Positions 28,190 through 40,360 of a stretch of DNA of 64,000 bases are shown here, piece after piece; position 1 is the stretch's first letter, and every line of letters begins with the position of its first letter. Origin of the DNA: Methylocaldum marinum (GTDB lineage Bacteria > Pseudomonadota > Gammaproteobacteria > Methylococcales > Methylococcaceae); NCBI RefSeq assembly GCF_003584645.1, contig NZ_AP017928.1, forward strand, positions 1,960,395 to 2,024,394, read 5' to 3'. The notes beneath the pieces are model-generated. The model ran no database searches and was not told the origin of the DNA. It was given only the letters and a program-made list of their open reading frames with translations. The position numbers were made by a program, and so were the translations under genes.

Positions 28190-29473
28190 ATGGCACGCCT
28201 TTCTCGACGCAGCTTCATCAAGTGGGCATCGATGGTCGGAGCACTCGGAGCATACGGCTGTTCGGCAAACCTTTCCGCTCTTCGGGAAAAATCAGTCAAG
28301 GCTCGTATTGCGGTCGTCGGCGGTGGCTTCGCGGGAGCGTCCGTAGCGAAATACCTCAAGATGCTCGGTCAGAACCTGGACGTGACTTTGATCGAGCGAG
28401 AGGCCGTTTATTTATCCTGCCCGGGATCCAACGAAGTGATCGCCGACCTGAAAAGGCTCGATGAACTTCGTCGCGACTACGACATCCTCGGAAATAGCCA
28501 AGGAATTCGCATCGTAAGAGCGGAAATCAACGCGATCGATGCCGATCGACGTGCCGTTCTGCTGACGGACGGTTCGGCGGTACCGTATGATAGGCTGATC
28601 GTCGCGCCAGGTATCGATTTCCGATGGGAAGAAGTCGACGGGTACGATGAAAAGGCCAGCCTGTCAGTCCCTCATGCCTGGAAGGCGGGTCCACAAACTC
28701 TACTCCTACAACGACAGCTGCGAGCCATGCCCAATGGCGGCGTCGTTTTAATCACTGCGCCCGCAAATCCATATCGCTGCCCACCCGGACCTTATGAGCG
28801 CGCGTCGCTGATCGCCCATTTCCTGACCCGCTACAAGCCGCGCTCCAAAGTGCTCATATTGGATGCCAAAACCCGCTTCTCCAAACAGGAACTGTTTCTT
28901 CACGGCTGGAAGGAGCTCTATCCGGGCATGGTGGAGTGGATCTCGGCGGAACGAGAAGGAAAGATCGACCGGGTTGATGCGGAATCGCGTGTCGTGTTCA
29001 CCGAGTTCAACGAGTATCGCGCCGACGTGTTGAACGTGATCCCGCCGCAAAAAGCCGGGAAACTCGCGCAATCGGCCGGACTGACCGACGAATCGGGTTG
29101 GTGTCCCGTCGATCCCAGAACCTTCGAATCAACCATCGTCCCCGGCGTACATATTGTCGGCGATGCCTGTACGGCGCCCCCCATGCCTAAATCGGCCTTT
29201 GCCGCCAATTCGCAGGCCAAGGTCTGCGCGGCGGCCGTGATCGATCTGCTGCAGGGGCATGAACCCGGCCCTCCCAGCCTGATCAATCATTGCTACAGCT
29301 TTTTGCAGCCGGACTATGCGATTTCGATCACGGGCGTATACGAATATTCACCGATCGAAAAACAGCTTACGGCTACCTCGACGGGTGAAACGCCAATGGA
29401 CGGCGACCGCCGGAAAGAGGCCGAGCATGCCCGGAACTGGCAGAAAGTCATCGCCGCCGAAGCGTTCGGCTAG
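28190..29473 (+). CDS. fccB: Flavocytochrome c sulfide dehydrogenase, flavoprotein subunit
   Basis: A 427-residue periplasmic flavoprotein oxidising sulfide. A twin-arginine signal SRRSFIKWASM (about residues 5-15) is followed by the FAD dinucleotide motif VVGGGFAGAS (about 42-51). Two redox cysteines are visible, in YLSCPGSN (about 79) and PYRCPPGPYERAS (about 194-206), where sulfide-type enzymes carry the disulfide. VHIVGDACTAPPMPKSAFAAN (about 320-340) is the second FAD block, and the C-terminal 80 residues match the flavin-binding domain of FccB. GAGGAGC precedes the ATG. The pair lies divergent from pmoCAB. Confidence 0.9.
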   Translation: MARLSRRSFIKWASMVGALGAYGCSANLSALREKSVKARIAVVGGGFAGASVAKYLKMLGQNLDVTLIEREAVYLSCPGSNEVIADLKRLDELRRDYDILGNSQGIRIVRAEINAIDADRRAVLLTDGSAVPYDRLIVAPGIDFRWEEVDGYDEKASLSVPHAWKAGPQTLLLQRQLRAMPNGGVVLITAPANPYRCPPGPYERASLIAHFLTRYKPRSKVLILDAKTRFSKQELFLHGWKELYPGMVEWISAEREGKIDRVDAESRVVFTEFNEYRADVLNVIPPQKAGKLAQSAGLTDESGWCPVDPRTFESTIVPGVHIVGDACTAPPMPKSAFAANSQAKVCAAAVIDLLQGHEPGPPSLINHCYSFLQPDYAISITGVYEYSPIEKQLTATSTGETPMDGDRRKEAEHARNWQKVIAAEAFG

Positions 29474-29611
29474 TCAAGCCCCACGGAATTGGTAACTCCG
29501 GTAACTTTCAGGTTTCAATTTTGTCAGCCGTCACGTGGCGAAGGCCGAAAACCACGCTTACCCTACGGGGACGGTGTGGCCATGGGGGACATGGGGACTT
29601 GGACGCATGGA

Positions 29612-30202
29612 CTAAGACGCTTGCAAAGCGATTGCGAGCAGACTTTGAATCTCATCGGGAAACTCCAGCTCGAGCGCACGATTCCGCGCGTGTTCGGACA
29701 TTTTTTTCCAGGTCTTGCGGACGATTCCGATCAGTTTTTCCTGATTGTGAATCACCGCAAACGGAGCAAAGTAAAAATCGAGAAACACCAGGCACGCGAC
29801 GTCCTCGATCGATTGAACGTCAGGGTCGCTTTTCAAGCCGCGTTTCTGGAGAATTTTTCGAACTCGCTCGATGTCAGTCGAGCCGTATCCGGCCTGAGTC
29901 ATCAGTTCCGCGACACGATCAGCATGAAAACCGTATAAATAGCTGCGCCATTGGAGATACCCCTCGCGAGTATCGGGGTAACTCTGCCGAGGTACTTCCC
30001 AACGTCGGATGTGCTGCCCGCGTGCGGCGATGTGCAGCAAATCCGGAGATCCCGGATAGAGCCGGTCGAGCCACTCCGTCATACGCGTCCCGTAAAGCAA
30101 TTCTTTAGAATAGGATTCGCCCTGCCAGACTTCCCTGTTGGGATCCTGTGCGTTGGCCTCGTCAATTAAACCAAGCACCTGCTCCAGCCGATCGTCGTTC
30201 AT
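29612..30202 (-). CDS. DUF4202 family protein
   Basis: A 196-residue protein of unknown function. Features typical of DUF4202 are ELLYGTRMTEWLDRLYP (about residues 34-50), ARGQHIRRWEVPR (about 60-72), YLQWRSYLYGFHADR (about 81-95) and LVFLDFYFAPF (about 138-148). ATG 30202 has GGAG 12 bp upstream; an ATG 33 bp earlier is less supported. The family is found in diverse bacteria as a lone gene, and here it sits between fccB and zwf on the opposite strand. Confidence 0.85.
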   Translation of the reverse strand: MNDDRLEQVLGLIDEANAQDPNREVWQGESYSKELLYGTRMTEWLDRLYPGSPDLLHIAARGQHIRRWEVPRQSYPDTREGYLQWRSYLYGFHADRVAELMTQAGYGSTDIERVRKILQKRGLKSDPDVQSIEDVACLVFLDFYFAPFAVIHNQEKLIGIVRKTWKKMSEHARNRALELEFPDEIQSLLAIALQAS

Positions 30203-30351
30203 CAAGGTTTCACTCCAAGTTGGAATACCGGACAACTACATATCAAATCCCGATTTCATTCGCAATTAAGCCTTCTCGATGAATTCCAGCATTGGCGGAA
30301 ACAAGACTAAACGGTATCATCACGCAATCAACGGTTCGCCGGGAGAAAACG

Positions 30352-31842
30352 ATGCCTGACGCGTGCGTGTTCACCATTTTTGGATCTACCGGCCACCTGT
30401 CCCGCACAAAACTGCTGCCCGCCCTATATCGCTTGGATAAGGCAGGTCGATTGCCGGAGGCGATGTCCATCCTGGGTATCGGTCGACGGGATTGGGACAA
30501 CTCCCGCTGGCGAACCGAGGTGTCCAAATGGCTTGGAGAACGCTTGGGCAACTCCCTTGAACAGGAGGCTTTCGGCCGCTTCAGCAAACGTCTCCACTTC
30601 CTCTCCGCGGATATCGGAGATGCGGGCTCGTCGGCGCATCTCCGGCAAGCCCTGGATACCGGCCCCGGGTTTCCGCCGAATCACGTGTATTACCTTTCGC
30701 TTCCACCTTCGGAATATAAGGTGGCGGCGGATTACCTGGCGCTTGCCGGACTCAACCAGGAAATTGCCGGCTGGCGGCGCCTGGTCGTCGAAAAGCCGTT
30801 TGGCTATCATCTGGAGGATGCGCAAGTCCTCGATCACTGCCTGCATCGAAATTTTGCCGAGCATCAGATCTTTCGTATCGACCACTATCTAGGCAAGGAA
30901 ACGGTCCAGAACGTTTTCGTGTTCCGCTTCGCGAATCTCATGTGGGAACCGCTCTGGAACCGCAACCTTATCGATCATGTACAGATCACCCACGGTGAGA
31001 TTGCGGGAATCGAAGATCGGGCTGCCTACTACGAAACCGCCGGCGCATTGCGAGACATGATCCAGAGCCATCTCATGCAGATGCTGGCCCTGGTGGCCAT
31101 GGAACCGCCGGCCTCCATGGACGCCGAATCGATCCGGGACGAAAAGGTCAAGGTACTGAAATCCATTCGCCCCATAGCCAAAGGTGCGGTCCACGCTCAC
31201 GCCTTTCGCGCCCAATACGCCCGGGGACGGATCAAGGACCGGGAGGTTCCGGGATACCTGGACGAAAAACAGGTGGACAAGCAAAGCACGACCGAAACGT
31301 ATGCCGCGCTGAAGCTTTATATCGATAATTGGCGCTGGCGCAATGTTCCGTTTTATTTACGGACCGGAAAACGCCTGGCGAGGAACAGTTCGCTCATCGC
31401 CATCCGGTTCAAGCACCCGCCGCAGCAATTGTTTCGGGAAACCCAGATTCAAGCTCCGCCGCCGAACTGGCTGCTGATGGGCATACAGCCAGAGCAGTGC
31501 ATACGGGCCGAAGTTCAGGTTCGAGAACCCGGCATCGGCATGCGGGCGCGGACTACTCAACTCGATGCAAGTACCTGCTATCAGGCAGGCTACCAATTGG
31601 ATGCCTACGAGTCGCTCCTGCTCGACATCATCAGCGGCGATCATTCTCAGTTCCTGCGTTCGGACGAGGTGGAATGGGCCTGGAGAGTGGTCGATCCCAT
31701 CATCAGGGCATGGTCGGTGGACCGGGCATTCATTCACACCTATCCCGCCGGTTCATGGGGGCCCGAGGAAGCCGACCGCATCTTCGAGCGAGAGGACCAA
31801 AAATGGCGGCATTCGTTCTCGGTCGGCGATGCGCCTTCCTAG
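30352..31842 (+). CDS. zwf: Glucose-6-phosphate 1-dehydrogenase
   Basis: A 496-residue enzyme oxidising glucose 6-phosphate with NAD(P)+. The N-terminal Rossmann motif is FTIFGSTGHLSRTKLLPAL (about residues 7-25), and the active-site signature RIDHYLGKETVQN (about 175-187) holds the catalytic His and Lys. VVEKPFGYHL (about 143-152) is also conserved. In gammaproteobacterial methanotrophs it serves the dissimilatory ribulose-monophosphate cycle. GGGAGAAAAC precedes ATG 30352. The next gene starts 68 bp downstream. Confidence 0.95.
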   Translation: MPDACVFTIFGSTGHLSRTKLLPALYRLDKAGRLPEAMSILGIGRRDWDNSRWRTEVSKWLGERLGNSLEQEAFGRFSKRLHFLSADIGDAGSSAHLRQALDTGPGFPPNHVYYLSLPPSEYKVAADYLALAGLNQEIAGWRRLVVEKPFGYHLEDAQVLDHCLHRNFAEHQIFRIDHYLGKETVQNVFVFRFANLMWEPLWNRNLIDHVQITHGEIAGIEDRAAYYETAGALRDMIQSHLMQMLALVAMEPPASMDAESIRDEKVKVLKSIRPIAKGAVHAHAFRAQYARGRIKDREVPGYLDEKQVDKQSTTETYAALKLYIDNWRWRNVPFYLRTGKRLARNSSLIAIRFKHPPQQLFRETQIQAPPPNWLLMGIQPEQCIRAEVQVREPGIGMRARTTQLDASTCYQAGYQLDAYESLLLDIISGDHSQFLRSDEVEWAWRVVDPIIRAWSVDRAFIHTYPAGSWGPEEADRIFEREDQKWRHSFSVGDAPS

Positions 31843-31910
31843 CGTCCGGGATCCGTTGGGCTAATTACCGTTTACCGTAAGTTCGTTCGATTCACCTGGA
31901 GACCTCTTCA

Positions 31911-32630
31911 ATGGCGGTTACAACCCGGACCATCGACTATTGCCATAATGATGTTCAACTCGAAGGATTTTTCGCGTATGACGATCGGCGTACTCAGCCT
32001 CTGCCGGCCGTACTGATCTCCCACGCCTGGGCAGGAAGGGACGAATTCGTGTGCAACAAGGCCCGCAAATTGGCGGAACTGGGCTACGCGGCCTTTGCGC
32101 TCGACATGTACGGCAAGGGCGTTGTCGGAAGGGACCCGGAAGAAAACGCGCGATTGATGACTCCGTTCATGAACGACCGTCGTCTGCTGCAGGAACGCAT
32201 CGCCGCCGCACTGGAAACCGTGCGCGGACTCCCGCAGGTTGACCCCAAGAGGATCGCCGCCATGGGATTTTGCTTCGGCGGTCTATGCGTGCTTGACCTA
32301 GCTCGCACCGAAGCCGATATCCGAGGCGTGGTCAGCTTCCACGGCTTATTCGTACCGCCCGGCAATACCCGGGGCAATAAGATCAAGGCCAAGGTACTCG
32401 TCTTGCATGGCTATGACGACCCCATGGCGCCGCCCGACCAGGTCCAGAGCCTGGCCAAGGAGCTGACCGACGCCGAGGCTGACTGGCAAATCCACTTATA
32501 TGGCAATACCCTGCACGCCTTCACCAACCCGGTTGCGAACGATCGTTCATTCGGTACGGTCTATGACGAGACCGCGGATCGCCGCTCCTGGGATACCCTG
32601 CGGAATTTCCTGGCCGAGGTGTTAAACTAG
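31911..32630 (+). CDS. Dienelactone hydrolase family protein
   Basis: A 239-residue alpha/beta hydrolase. The nucleophile elbow GFCFGGLC (about residues 119-126) has the cysteine of dienelactone hydrolases. The acid is probably the aspartate in [10 protein letters not shown] (about 166-175) and the base the histidine in [10 protein letters not shown] (about 197-206). The substrate is unknown; many genomic DLH-like proteins are not involved in chloroaromatic breakdown. CTGGAGACC precedes the ATG. It sits between zwf and accA. Confidence 0.88.
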   Translation: MAVTTRTIDYCHNDVQLEGFFAYDDRRTQPLPAVLISHAWAGRDEFVCNKARKLAELGYAAFALDMYGKGVVGRDPEENARLMTPFMNDRRLLQERIAAALETVRGLPQVDPKRIAAMGFCFGGLCVLDLARTEADIRGVVSFHGLFVPPGNTRGNKIKAKVLVLHGYDDPMAPPDQVQSLAKELTDAEADWQIHLYGNTLHAFTNPVANDRSFGTVYDETADRRSWDTLRNFLAEVLN

Positions 32631-32661
32631 GCATTCACCGAGCATCCTAAAAAATCGACAA

Positions 32662-33627
32662 ATGGATCTGAAATTCCTAGATTTCGAACAGCCCATCGCC
32701 GAACTCGAAGCCAAGATCGAAGAACTGAAGCGAGTCGGCTTCGACAATGAAATCAATATCAGCGAGGAGATCGCGAGGCTTGAAGAGAAAAGCCGCAAGC
32801 TGACCGAATCGGTATTCTCGTCGCTCACAGCGTGGCAGATATCGCAGATTTCCCGCCATCCGCAGCGTCCGTATACGCTGGACTATATCGATCTGATGTT
32901 CGACGAATTCCACGAGCTTCATGGGGATCGCGGCTTCGCCGACGATCCGGCGATCGTGGGCGGGCTCGCCAAACTGGACGGACAATCGGTTCTGATCATC
33001 GGCCATCAGAAAGGCCGTGATACCAAGGAAAAAATCTACCGCAATTTCGGCATGCCGAGGCCCGAGGGCTACCGCAAGGCACTGCGGCTGATGCACCTCG
33101 CAGAAAGGTTTCGCTTACCCATCCTTTGCTTCATCGACACGCCCGGCGCCTATCCCGGGATCGGCGCGGAAGAACGCGGTCAGAGCGAGGCCATCGCGCG
33201 TAACCTTTTCGAAATGTCCAAGCTGCGCACTCCGATCATTTGCACCGTGGTCGGCGAAGGGGGCTCCGGAGGTGCGCTGGCGATCGGCGTGGGCGACCGC
33301 CTGCTGATGCTGCAGTACAGCACGTATTCGGTCATCTCCCCGGAAGGCTGCGCCTCGATACTCTGGAAAAGCGCGGACAAGGCGGAGCTGGCGGCCGAAG
33401 CCATGGGCATTACATCGGATCGCCTGCAAGAGCTGGAACTTATCGATGAAATCGTGCCCGAGCCCCTGGGTGGTGCTCATCGCGATCGCAAGCAAACCGG
33501 CGACAATCTTAAAGCCGCCCTAAAGCGGCATCTCGAAGAGCTGCGCCGCACGCCCATCGAGACCCAGCTGGAACAGCGTTACGAACGCTTGATGAGCTAC
33601 GGCATTTTTGAGGAAGCCGTAGCCTAG
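32662..33627 (+). CDS. accA: Acetyl-CoA carboxylase carboxyltransferase subunit alpha
   Basis: A 321-residue subunit that with AccD transfers CO2 from biotin to acetyl-CoA in fatty-acid synthesis. Key features are an N-terminal coiled region, [20 protein letters not shown] (about residues 71-90), [18 protein letters not shown] (about 157-174) and [16 protein letters not shown] (about 197-212). The length matches the family. No strong Shine-Dalgarno is seen. tilS follows closely, an association common in proteobacteria. Confidence 0.96.
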   Translation: MDLKFLDFEQPIAELEAKIEELKRVGFDNEINISEEIARLEEKSRKLTESVFSSLTAWQISQISRHPQRPYTLDYIDLMFDEFHELHGDRGFADDPAIVGGLAKLDGQSVLIIGHQKGRDTKEKIYRNFGMPRPEGYRKALRLMHLAERFRLPILCFIDTPGAYPGIGAEERGQSEAIARNLFEMSKLRTPIICTVVGEGGSGGALAIGVGDRLLMLQYSTYSVISPEGCASILWKSADKAELAAEAMGITSDRLQELELIDEIVPEPLGGAHRDRKQTGDNLKAALKRHLEELRRTPIETQLEQRYERLMSYGIFEEAVA

Positions 33628-33676
33628 TCCATGCTTGCGGGGCGGATACTGGCCGCCCCAGCTCATTTTGGCTTTG

Positions 33677-35038
33677 ATGAGCCTCTTCACCGCAACCCTA
33701 ACCTCGATTCTGGACCGCCAACCGCCGGCCCCCCGATATTGGATCGCCTACAGCGGCGGCATCGACTCTCAGGTTTTGCTTCATGCCTGCTCGGAACTGA
33801 AAGCCAGGCGCCCGGACCTCGACTTTGCCGCCGTACACGTCCACCACGGCCTGCAAGCCGCCGCTGAACAATGGGCTGAATTTTGCGAAGCGAGCTGCCG
33901 GGAACTGGGAATTCAGTACCGTCTTTTACGGGTAAACGCCGCCGCGAAACCCGGCCAAAGCCCCGAGGAAGCGGCTCGGAGCGCCCGCTACCAGGCCTTG
34001 CGCGCGCTTCTGTCCGAAGGCGAGGTCGTTCTGACCGCGCAGCATCGGGACGACCAGGCGGAAACCCTCCTGCTCCAACTGTTCAGAGGCGCGGGCATCG
34101 CCGGCCTTGCCGCCATGCCGGAACGAGCCGATTTCGGCCCGGGATTTCTGATGCGGCCATTCCTGACCTTTTCGCGTGCCCAATTATGCGAATACGCAGA
34201 GTCCCACGGGCTGGCCTGGATCGAGGACCCCAGCAATCTCGACTTGCGCTTCGACCGAAATTTTATCCGCCACGAGGTCATCCCGTTACTCGAAAAACGC
34301 TGGCCATCAACCAAGGATGCCTTGGCCAGAACGGCTCGACATTGCGCCGAAGCGCAAGCATTACTCGACTCGCTTGCTGAAAATCTACTGAAATCCGTTC
34401 TCCATCCGGAGCGAAACACGCTTGATCTGGACCGGCTCCGGACCTATTCGCAACCGGACGGCCGCCTGATTCTGCGTGAATGGCTGCGAAGTCGAGGTTT
34501 CCGTATGCCGTCGACCCGGGTTATCGATCGGGCCTTGGACGAGGCCCTGAGCGCGAGACCCGACCGGAACCCGACAATCCGGTGGAGCGAAGGCGAAATT
34601 CGGCGCTATCGGGGCGAACTCTTCCTGATGCCTGTTGCTCCCCCCTTCCATCCGCACGAAATCATTCCATGGGATGGCATCTCGACACTCCGCCTTCCGG
34701 ATCAAAACGGCGACCTCAGCGTCACCCACGAGAAACGAGCGGGAATCTCGCGGGAGGCATGGCGATCCGGCACCATCACCGTCCGCTACCGGCAAGGCGG
34801 CGAACGAATGCGCTTACCCAGCCGTGACGGCTCGCACGAGCTTAAAAAGCTGTTTCAGGAAGCCGGCATTCCGCCCTGGATACGGGAACGAACGCCGCTC
34901 GTCTATATCGACAACGAACTCGCGTCGGTGGCGGGGTTGTGGCTATCCGATTCTTATGCCGGAAAACCGGACGACACCAATGTGGTGATCCGCTGGCGCG
35001 CGCCGGACGGGTTTTCCGGCGCGACGTTCCTAAGTTAA
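33677..35038 (+). CDS. tilS: tRNA(Ile)-lysidine synthase
   Basis: A 453-residue enzyme that converts C34 of tRNA-Ile(CAU) to lysidine so that it reads AUA. The PP-loop is AYSGGIDSQVLLHA (about residues 24-37), then VHVHHGLQ (about 53-60) and TAQHRDDQAETLLLQL (about 121-136). LMRPFLTFSRAQL and WIEDPSNLDLRFDRN (about 186-200) follow, and the C-terminal TilS domain has RQGGERMRLPSRDGSHELKK (about 381-400). The start is uncertain: ATG 33677 is the first conserved-looking ATG, while upstream TTG 33635 would add 14 residues. Confidence 0.93.
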   Translation: MSLFTATLTSILDRQPPAPRYWIAYSGGIDSQVLLHACSELKARRPDLDFAAVHVHHGLQAAAEQWAEFCEASCRELGIQYRLLRVNAAAKPGQSPEEAARSARYQALRALLSEGEVVLTAQHRDDQAETLLLQLFRGAGIAGLAAMPERADFGPGFLMRPFLTFSRAQLCEYAESHGLAWIEDPSNLDLRFDRNFIRHEVIPLLEKRWPSTKDALARTARHCAEAQALLDSLAENLLKSVLHPERNTLDLDRLRTYSQPDGRLILREWLRSRGFRMPSTRVIDRALDEALSARPDRNPTIRWSEGEIRRYRGELFLMPVAPPFHPHEIIPWDGISTLRLPDQNGDLSVTHEKRAGISREAWRSGTITVRYRQGGERMRLPSRDGSHELKKLFQEAGIPPWIRERTPLVYIDNELASVAGLWLSDSYAGKPDDTNVVIRWRAPDGFSGATFLS

Positions 35039-35042
35039 ATCA

Positions 35043-35061
35043 CCCCCGGCAAAGCCGGGGG
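35043..35061. repeat. IS200-like end hairpin (left copy)
   Basis: A perfect 8-bp palindrome, CCCCCGGC-aaa-GCCGGGGG, followed by CTTA, sits 5 bp after the tilS stop. An identical hairpin in the same orientation occurs at 35622-35640 on the other side of the transposase gene, as expected for imperfect palindromes at the ends of IS200/IS605 or REP-associated elements. Confidence 0.75.
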
Positions 35062-35095
35062 CTTATTGGGTGAGCGCCTCGAAGGCGCCGTAAAA

Positions 35096-35550
35096 TCATG
35101 AGCCGCCCAAGGCGGCTGTTGACAGGCCCAGCTTCATCTGGTCAATACGCTCATCCTCCTGTTCCTGATGGCGGATATACGCCCGAACCATAGCCTCATC
35201 CAAACCCACCGTGGACACAAAATATCCCCTCGCCCAGAAATTCTCCCCGGTGAAGTTCCTCTGCCGCCCCCCAACTGCCGGGCGATTTGGATCGCACTCT
35301 TACCCTTGATGTAGCCCACCACGTTCGAAACCGCATACTTCGGCGGAATGCTGATACACATATGAACGTGGTCGCCCATCAGGTGACCTTCTACTATTTT
35401 CGATTCCTTGTGCCCGGCAAGCTCATGAAATATCTCTCCATGATGCCGCTTGAGCGCACCAAAAATCTGTTTCTTCCGCCGCTTCGGGATGAACACCACA
35501 TGATACTTACAATCCCACCGGGTGTGGGAAAGACTCTGGTACTCTTTCAT
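35096..35550 (-). pseudogene. IS200-like HUH transposase, interrupted by a one-base deletion
   Basis: Starts at ATG 35550 after AGGAGGTTCACA. The HUH nucleophile region is intact: HTRWDCKYHVVFIPKRR (about residues 8-24) and the HUH pair in GDHVHMCISIPP (about 58-69). A run of six G residues on the coding strand (35268-35273) puts the rest out of frame. With seven G the reading becomes LGGRQRNFTGENFWARG and then VSTVGLDEAMVRAYIRHQE, with the catalytic Tyr region restored, ending at TGA 35096-35098. It is either a true pseudogene or a homopolymer sequencing error. Confidence 0.85.
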
Positions 35551-35621
35551 TGTGAACCTCCTTCTCTTGGTCGAGATTTCAGGTTCACGATGACCGTTGT
35601 ACAGGTCAAACCTCGGTGAGT

Positions 35622-35640
35622 CCCCCGGCAAAGCCGGGGG
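35622..35640. repeat. IS200-like end hairpin (right copy)
   Basis: Identical to the hairpin at 35043-35061, including the trailing CTTA (22 shared bases), and in the same orientation. It is located 72 bp upstream of the transposase start codon on the transcribed strand and just after the stop of the lipoprotein gene. Confidence 0.75.
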
Positions 35641-35654
35641 CTTACCTCAATGAG

Positions 35655-35987
35655 TTAAGGATTGATGCAGCGGTAAACGTTGAAGGACTGTTCTCCGTCG
35701 ATCATGGGGCCGGTCGGCACGATCGTATCGCCCCCCATATCTCCCGCGTTATTGCGCGCGAGACGATAGACTTCCTCCTGTACGGTGTCTCTGCTGCGGG
35801 CGAAAATACCGATGGTCGCGGCCGTATTCGACGTGATACGCCCCAGAAATTTACAGCGCCCCACTTCAGGCGGGGTCAGCATTCGTATCTTTTCGCCTTG
35901 AGGCTTGAGTTCAACCCAAGTGCATCCCGAAATCAGGAACGCCAACGCGCCCCCCAAAACAAGCGTGAACAATCTCGCCCCACTCAT
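35655..35987 (-). CDS. DUF4156-type outer-membrane lipoprotein
   Basis: A 110-residue lipoprotein precursor. The signal peptide ends in the lipobox LISGC (Cys22). The mature part contains TWVELKPQGEKIRML and ARNNAGDMGGDTIVPTG, followed by QSFNVYRC, matching small DUF4156 lipoproteins of unknown function. GGAGATATCATTAG precedes the ATG. It diverges from pyrG and ends next to the IS200-like element. Confidence 0.8.
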   Translation of the reverse strand: MSGARLFTLVLGGALAFLISGCTWVELKPQGEKIRMLTPPEVGRCKFLGRITSNTAATIGIFARSRDTVQEEVYRLARNNAGDMGGDTIVPTGPMIDGEQSFNVYRCINP

Positions 35988-36176
35988 CTAATGATATCTC
36001 CTCAATTTATCGTTGTACTTCGTCATGTTAGCGCGATTCGACAGTGGATTGTAACCAACCTGGGCGGTGACTCCGACCCGCAGGTTGAGTAGAATATGCG
36101 GACTATCCCATTGACGTCCGACGCGACGGTTGCTGTCTCTGCAGCCGTAACGCAGCCCTATCATACCCATCGCTGA

Positions 36177-37813
<1,637 letters not shown>

Positions 37814-37814
<1 letters not shown>

Positions 37815-38635
37815 TGCAACTGTGCGGATTCGAAGTAGGTTTGGACCGGCCCTTTTTTCTCATCGCCGGCACCTGTGTCATCGAAGGCGAACAACTCGCT
37901 TTGGATACGGCTGGAACACTTAAGGAATTCACGTCCGGTCTGGGCATTCCATTTATCTACAAATCGTCTTTCGACAAGGCGAACCGGTCGTCGCACGAAA
38001 GTTTCCGGGGCCCCGGTCTCGAAGAGGGGCTCCGTGTTCTCGAAAAGGTAAAAAGAACCATAGGCGTCCCGGTGCTGACCGACGTCCACGAGGATACGCC
38101 ACTCGGCGAAGTCGCCGCCGTCGTCGACGTATTGCAGACGCCGGCATTTCTCTGCCGCCAGACCAATTTCATTCAGGACGTCTGCAGGCAAGGCAAGCCG
38201 ATCAACATCAAGAAGGGCCAGTTCATGGCCCCCTGGGACATGAAGAATGTGGCCAACAAGGCAAGAGCCGTCGGCAATGAACAGATCCTCGTCTGCGAAC
38301 GCGGCGTTTCGTTCGGCTACAACAACCTGGTCTCCGACATGCGCGCGCTCGTCATCATGCGAGAGACCGGCTGCCCCGTCGTTTTCGACGCCACCCACTC
38401 GGTACAGTTACCCGGCGGTCAAGGCACCGCCTCCGGAGGACAACGGGAGTTCATCCCGGCCTTGGCCAAGGCGGCTGTGGCGGTTGGCATCTCGGGCCTG
38501 TTCATGGAAACCCACCCCGAACCGGAAAAGGCGAAAAGTGACGGTCCCAATTCATGGCCCTTGGCTCGCATAAAGGAGCTTTTGGAGGTGCTTGTCGAAA
38601 TCGACCGGGTCGTCAAATTACGCGAAATGCTCTAG
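37814..38635 (+). CDS. kdsA: 3-deoxy-D-manno-octulosonate 8-phosphate synthase
   Basis: A 273-residue enzyme making KDO8P from arabinose 5-phosphate and phosphoenolpyruvate for lipopolysaccharide. [10 protein letters not shown] (about residues 17-26), [14 protein letters not shown] (about 51-64), VLTDVHED (about 92-99) and [15 protein letters not shown] (about 201-215) are family blocks. The start ATG overlaps the pyrG stop. pyrG-kdsA-eno is a standard proteobacterial gene order. Confidence 0.96.
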
Positions 38636-39964
<1,329 letters not shown>

Positions 39965-39991
39965 ACAGGCAAGACGCCGTCCGACGACCGT

Positions 39992-40351
39992 GTGAAAAAG
40001 CTGACTGTGTTCTTGATGGTATTGATCGCCCTGCTCCAGTACCGCCTGTGGCTTGGCGATGGGGGCATCGCCGAGTTGCAGGGCATACAGGAGCGAATCG
40101 AGAAGCTCACCGAGGAAGGCGATAAGCGGCGCGAACGTAACGCCGCACTGGAAGCCGACGTCCGCGATTTGAAGGAGGGATCGGACGCCATCGAAGAACG
40201 GGCTCGCCAGGAACTCGGCATGATCAAACAGGGAGAGACCTTCGTCCAAGTGATCGAGATGCCCAAGGACCAGACCCACGACAGGTTGCCGCAATCAAAG
40301 CCTTCAAATCGAAAAGCCGCACCGCAAAAAAAGACCGAAAGGCCCCGTTGA
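39992..40351 (+). CDS. ftsB: Cell division protein FtsB
   Basis: A 119-residue bitopic divisome protein. One membrane segment (about residues 4-20) is followed by a coiled coil (about 28-72, ELQGIQERIEKLTEEGD) and the FtsB block GSDAIEERARQELGMI (about 66-81), followed by KQGETFVQV. The start is GTG 39992. It is slightly longer than E. coli FtsB (103) because of a basic, proline-rich tail. eno-ftsB-ispD-ispF is the conserved order. Confidence 0.92.
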   Translation: MKKLTVFLMVLIALLQYRLWLGDGGIAELQGIQERIEKLTEEGDKRRERNAALEADVRDLKEGSDAIEERARQELGMIKQGETFVQVIEMPKDQTHDRLPQSKPSNRKAAPQKKTERPR

Positions 40352-40360
40352 CACGCGTTC

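Larger units (their letters stand above)
35043..35640 (-). mobile_element. IS200/IS605-like element with frameshifted transposase
   Basis: About 600 bp bounded by two identical, directly oriented hairpins of 19 nt and carrying only a TnpA-like HUH transposase gene, with no TnpB. That architecture fits IS200-type elements or a REP-associated tyrosine transposase. No target-site duplication is expected for this class and none is obvious. A second, divergent element of the same design lies at 55619-56221. Confidence 0.75.
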
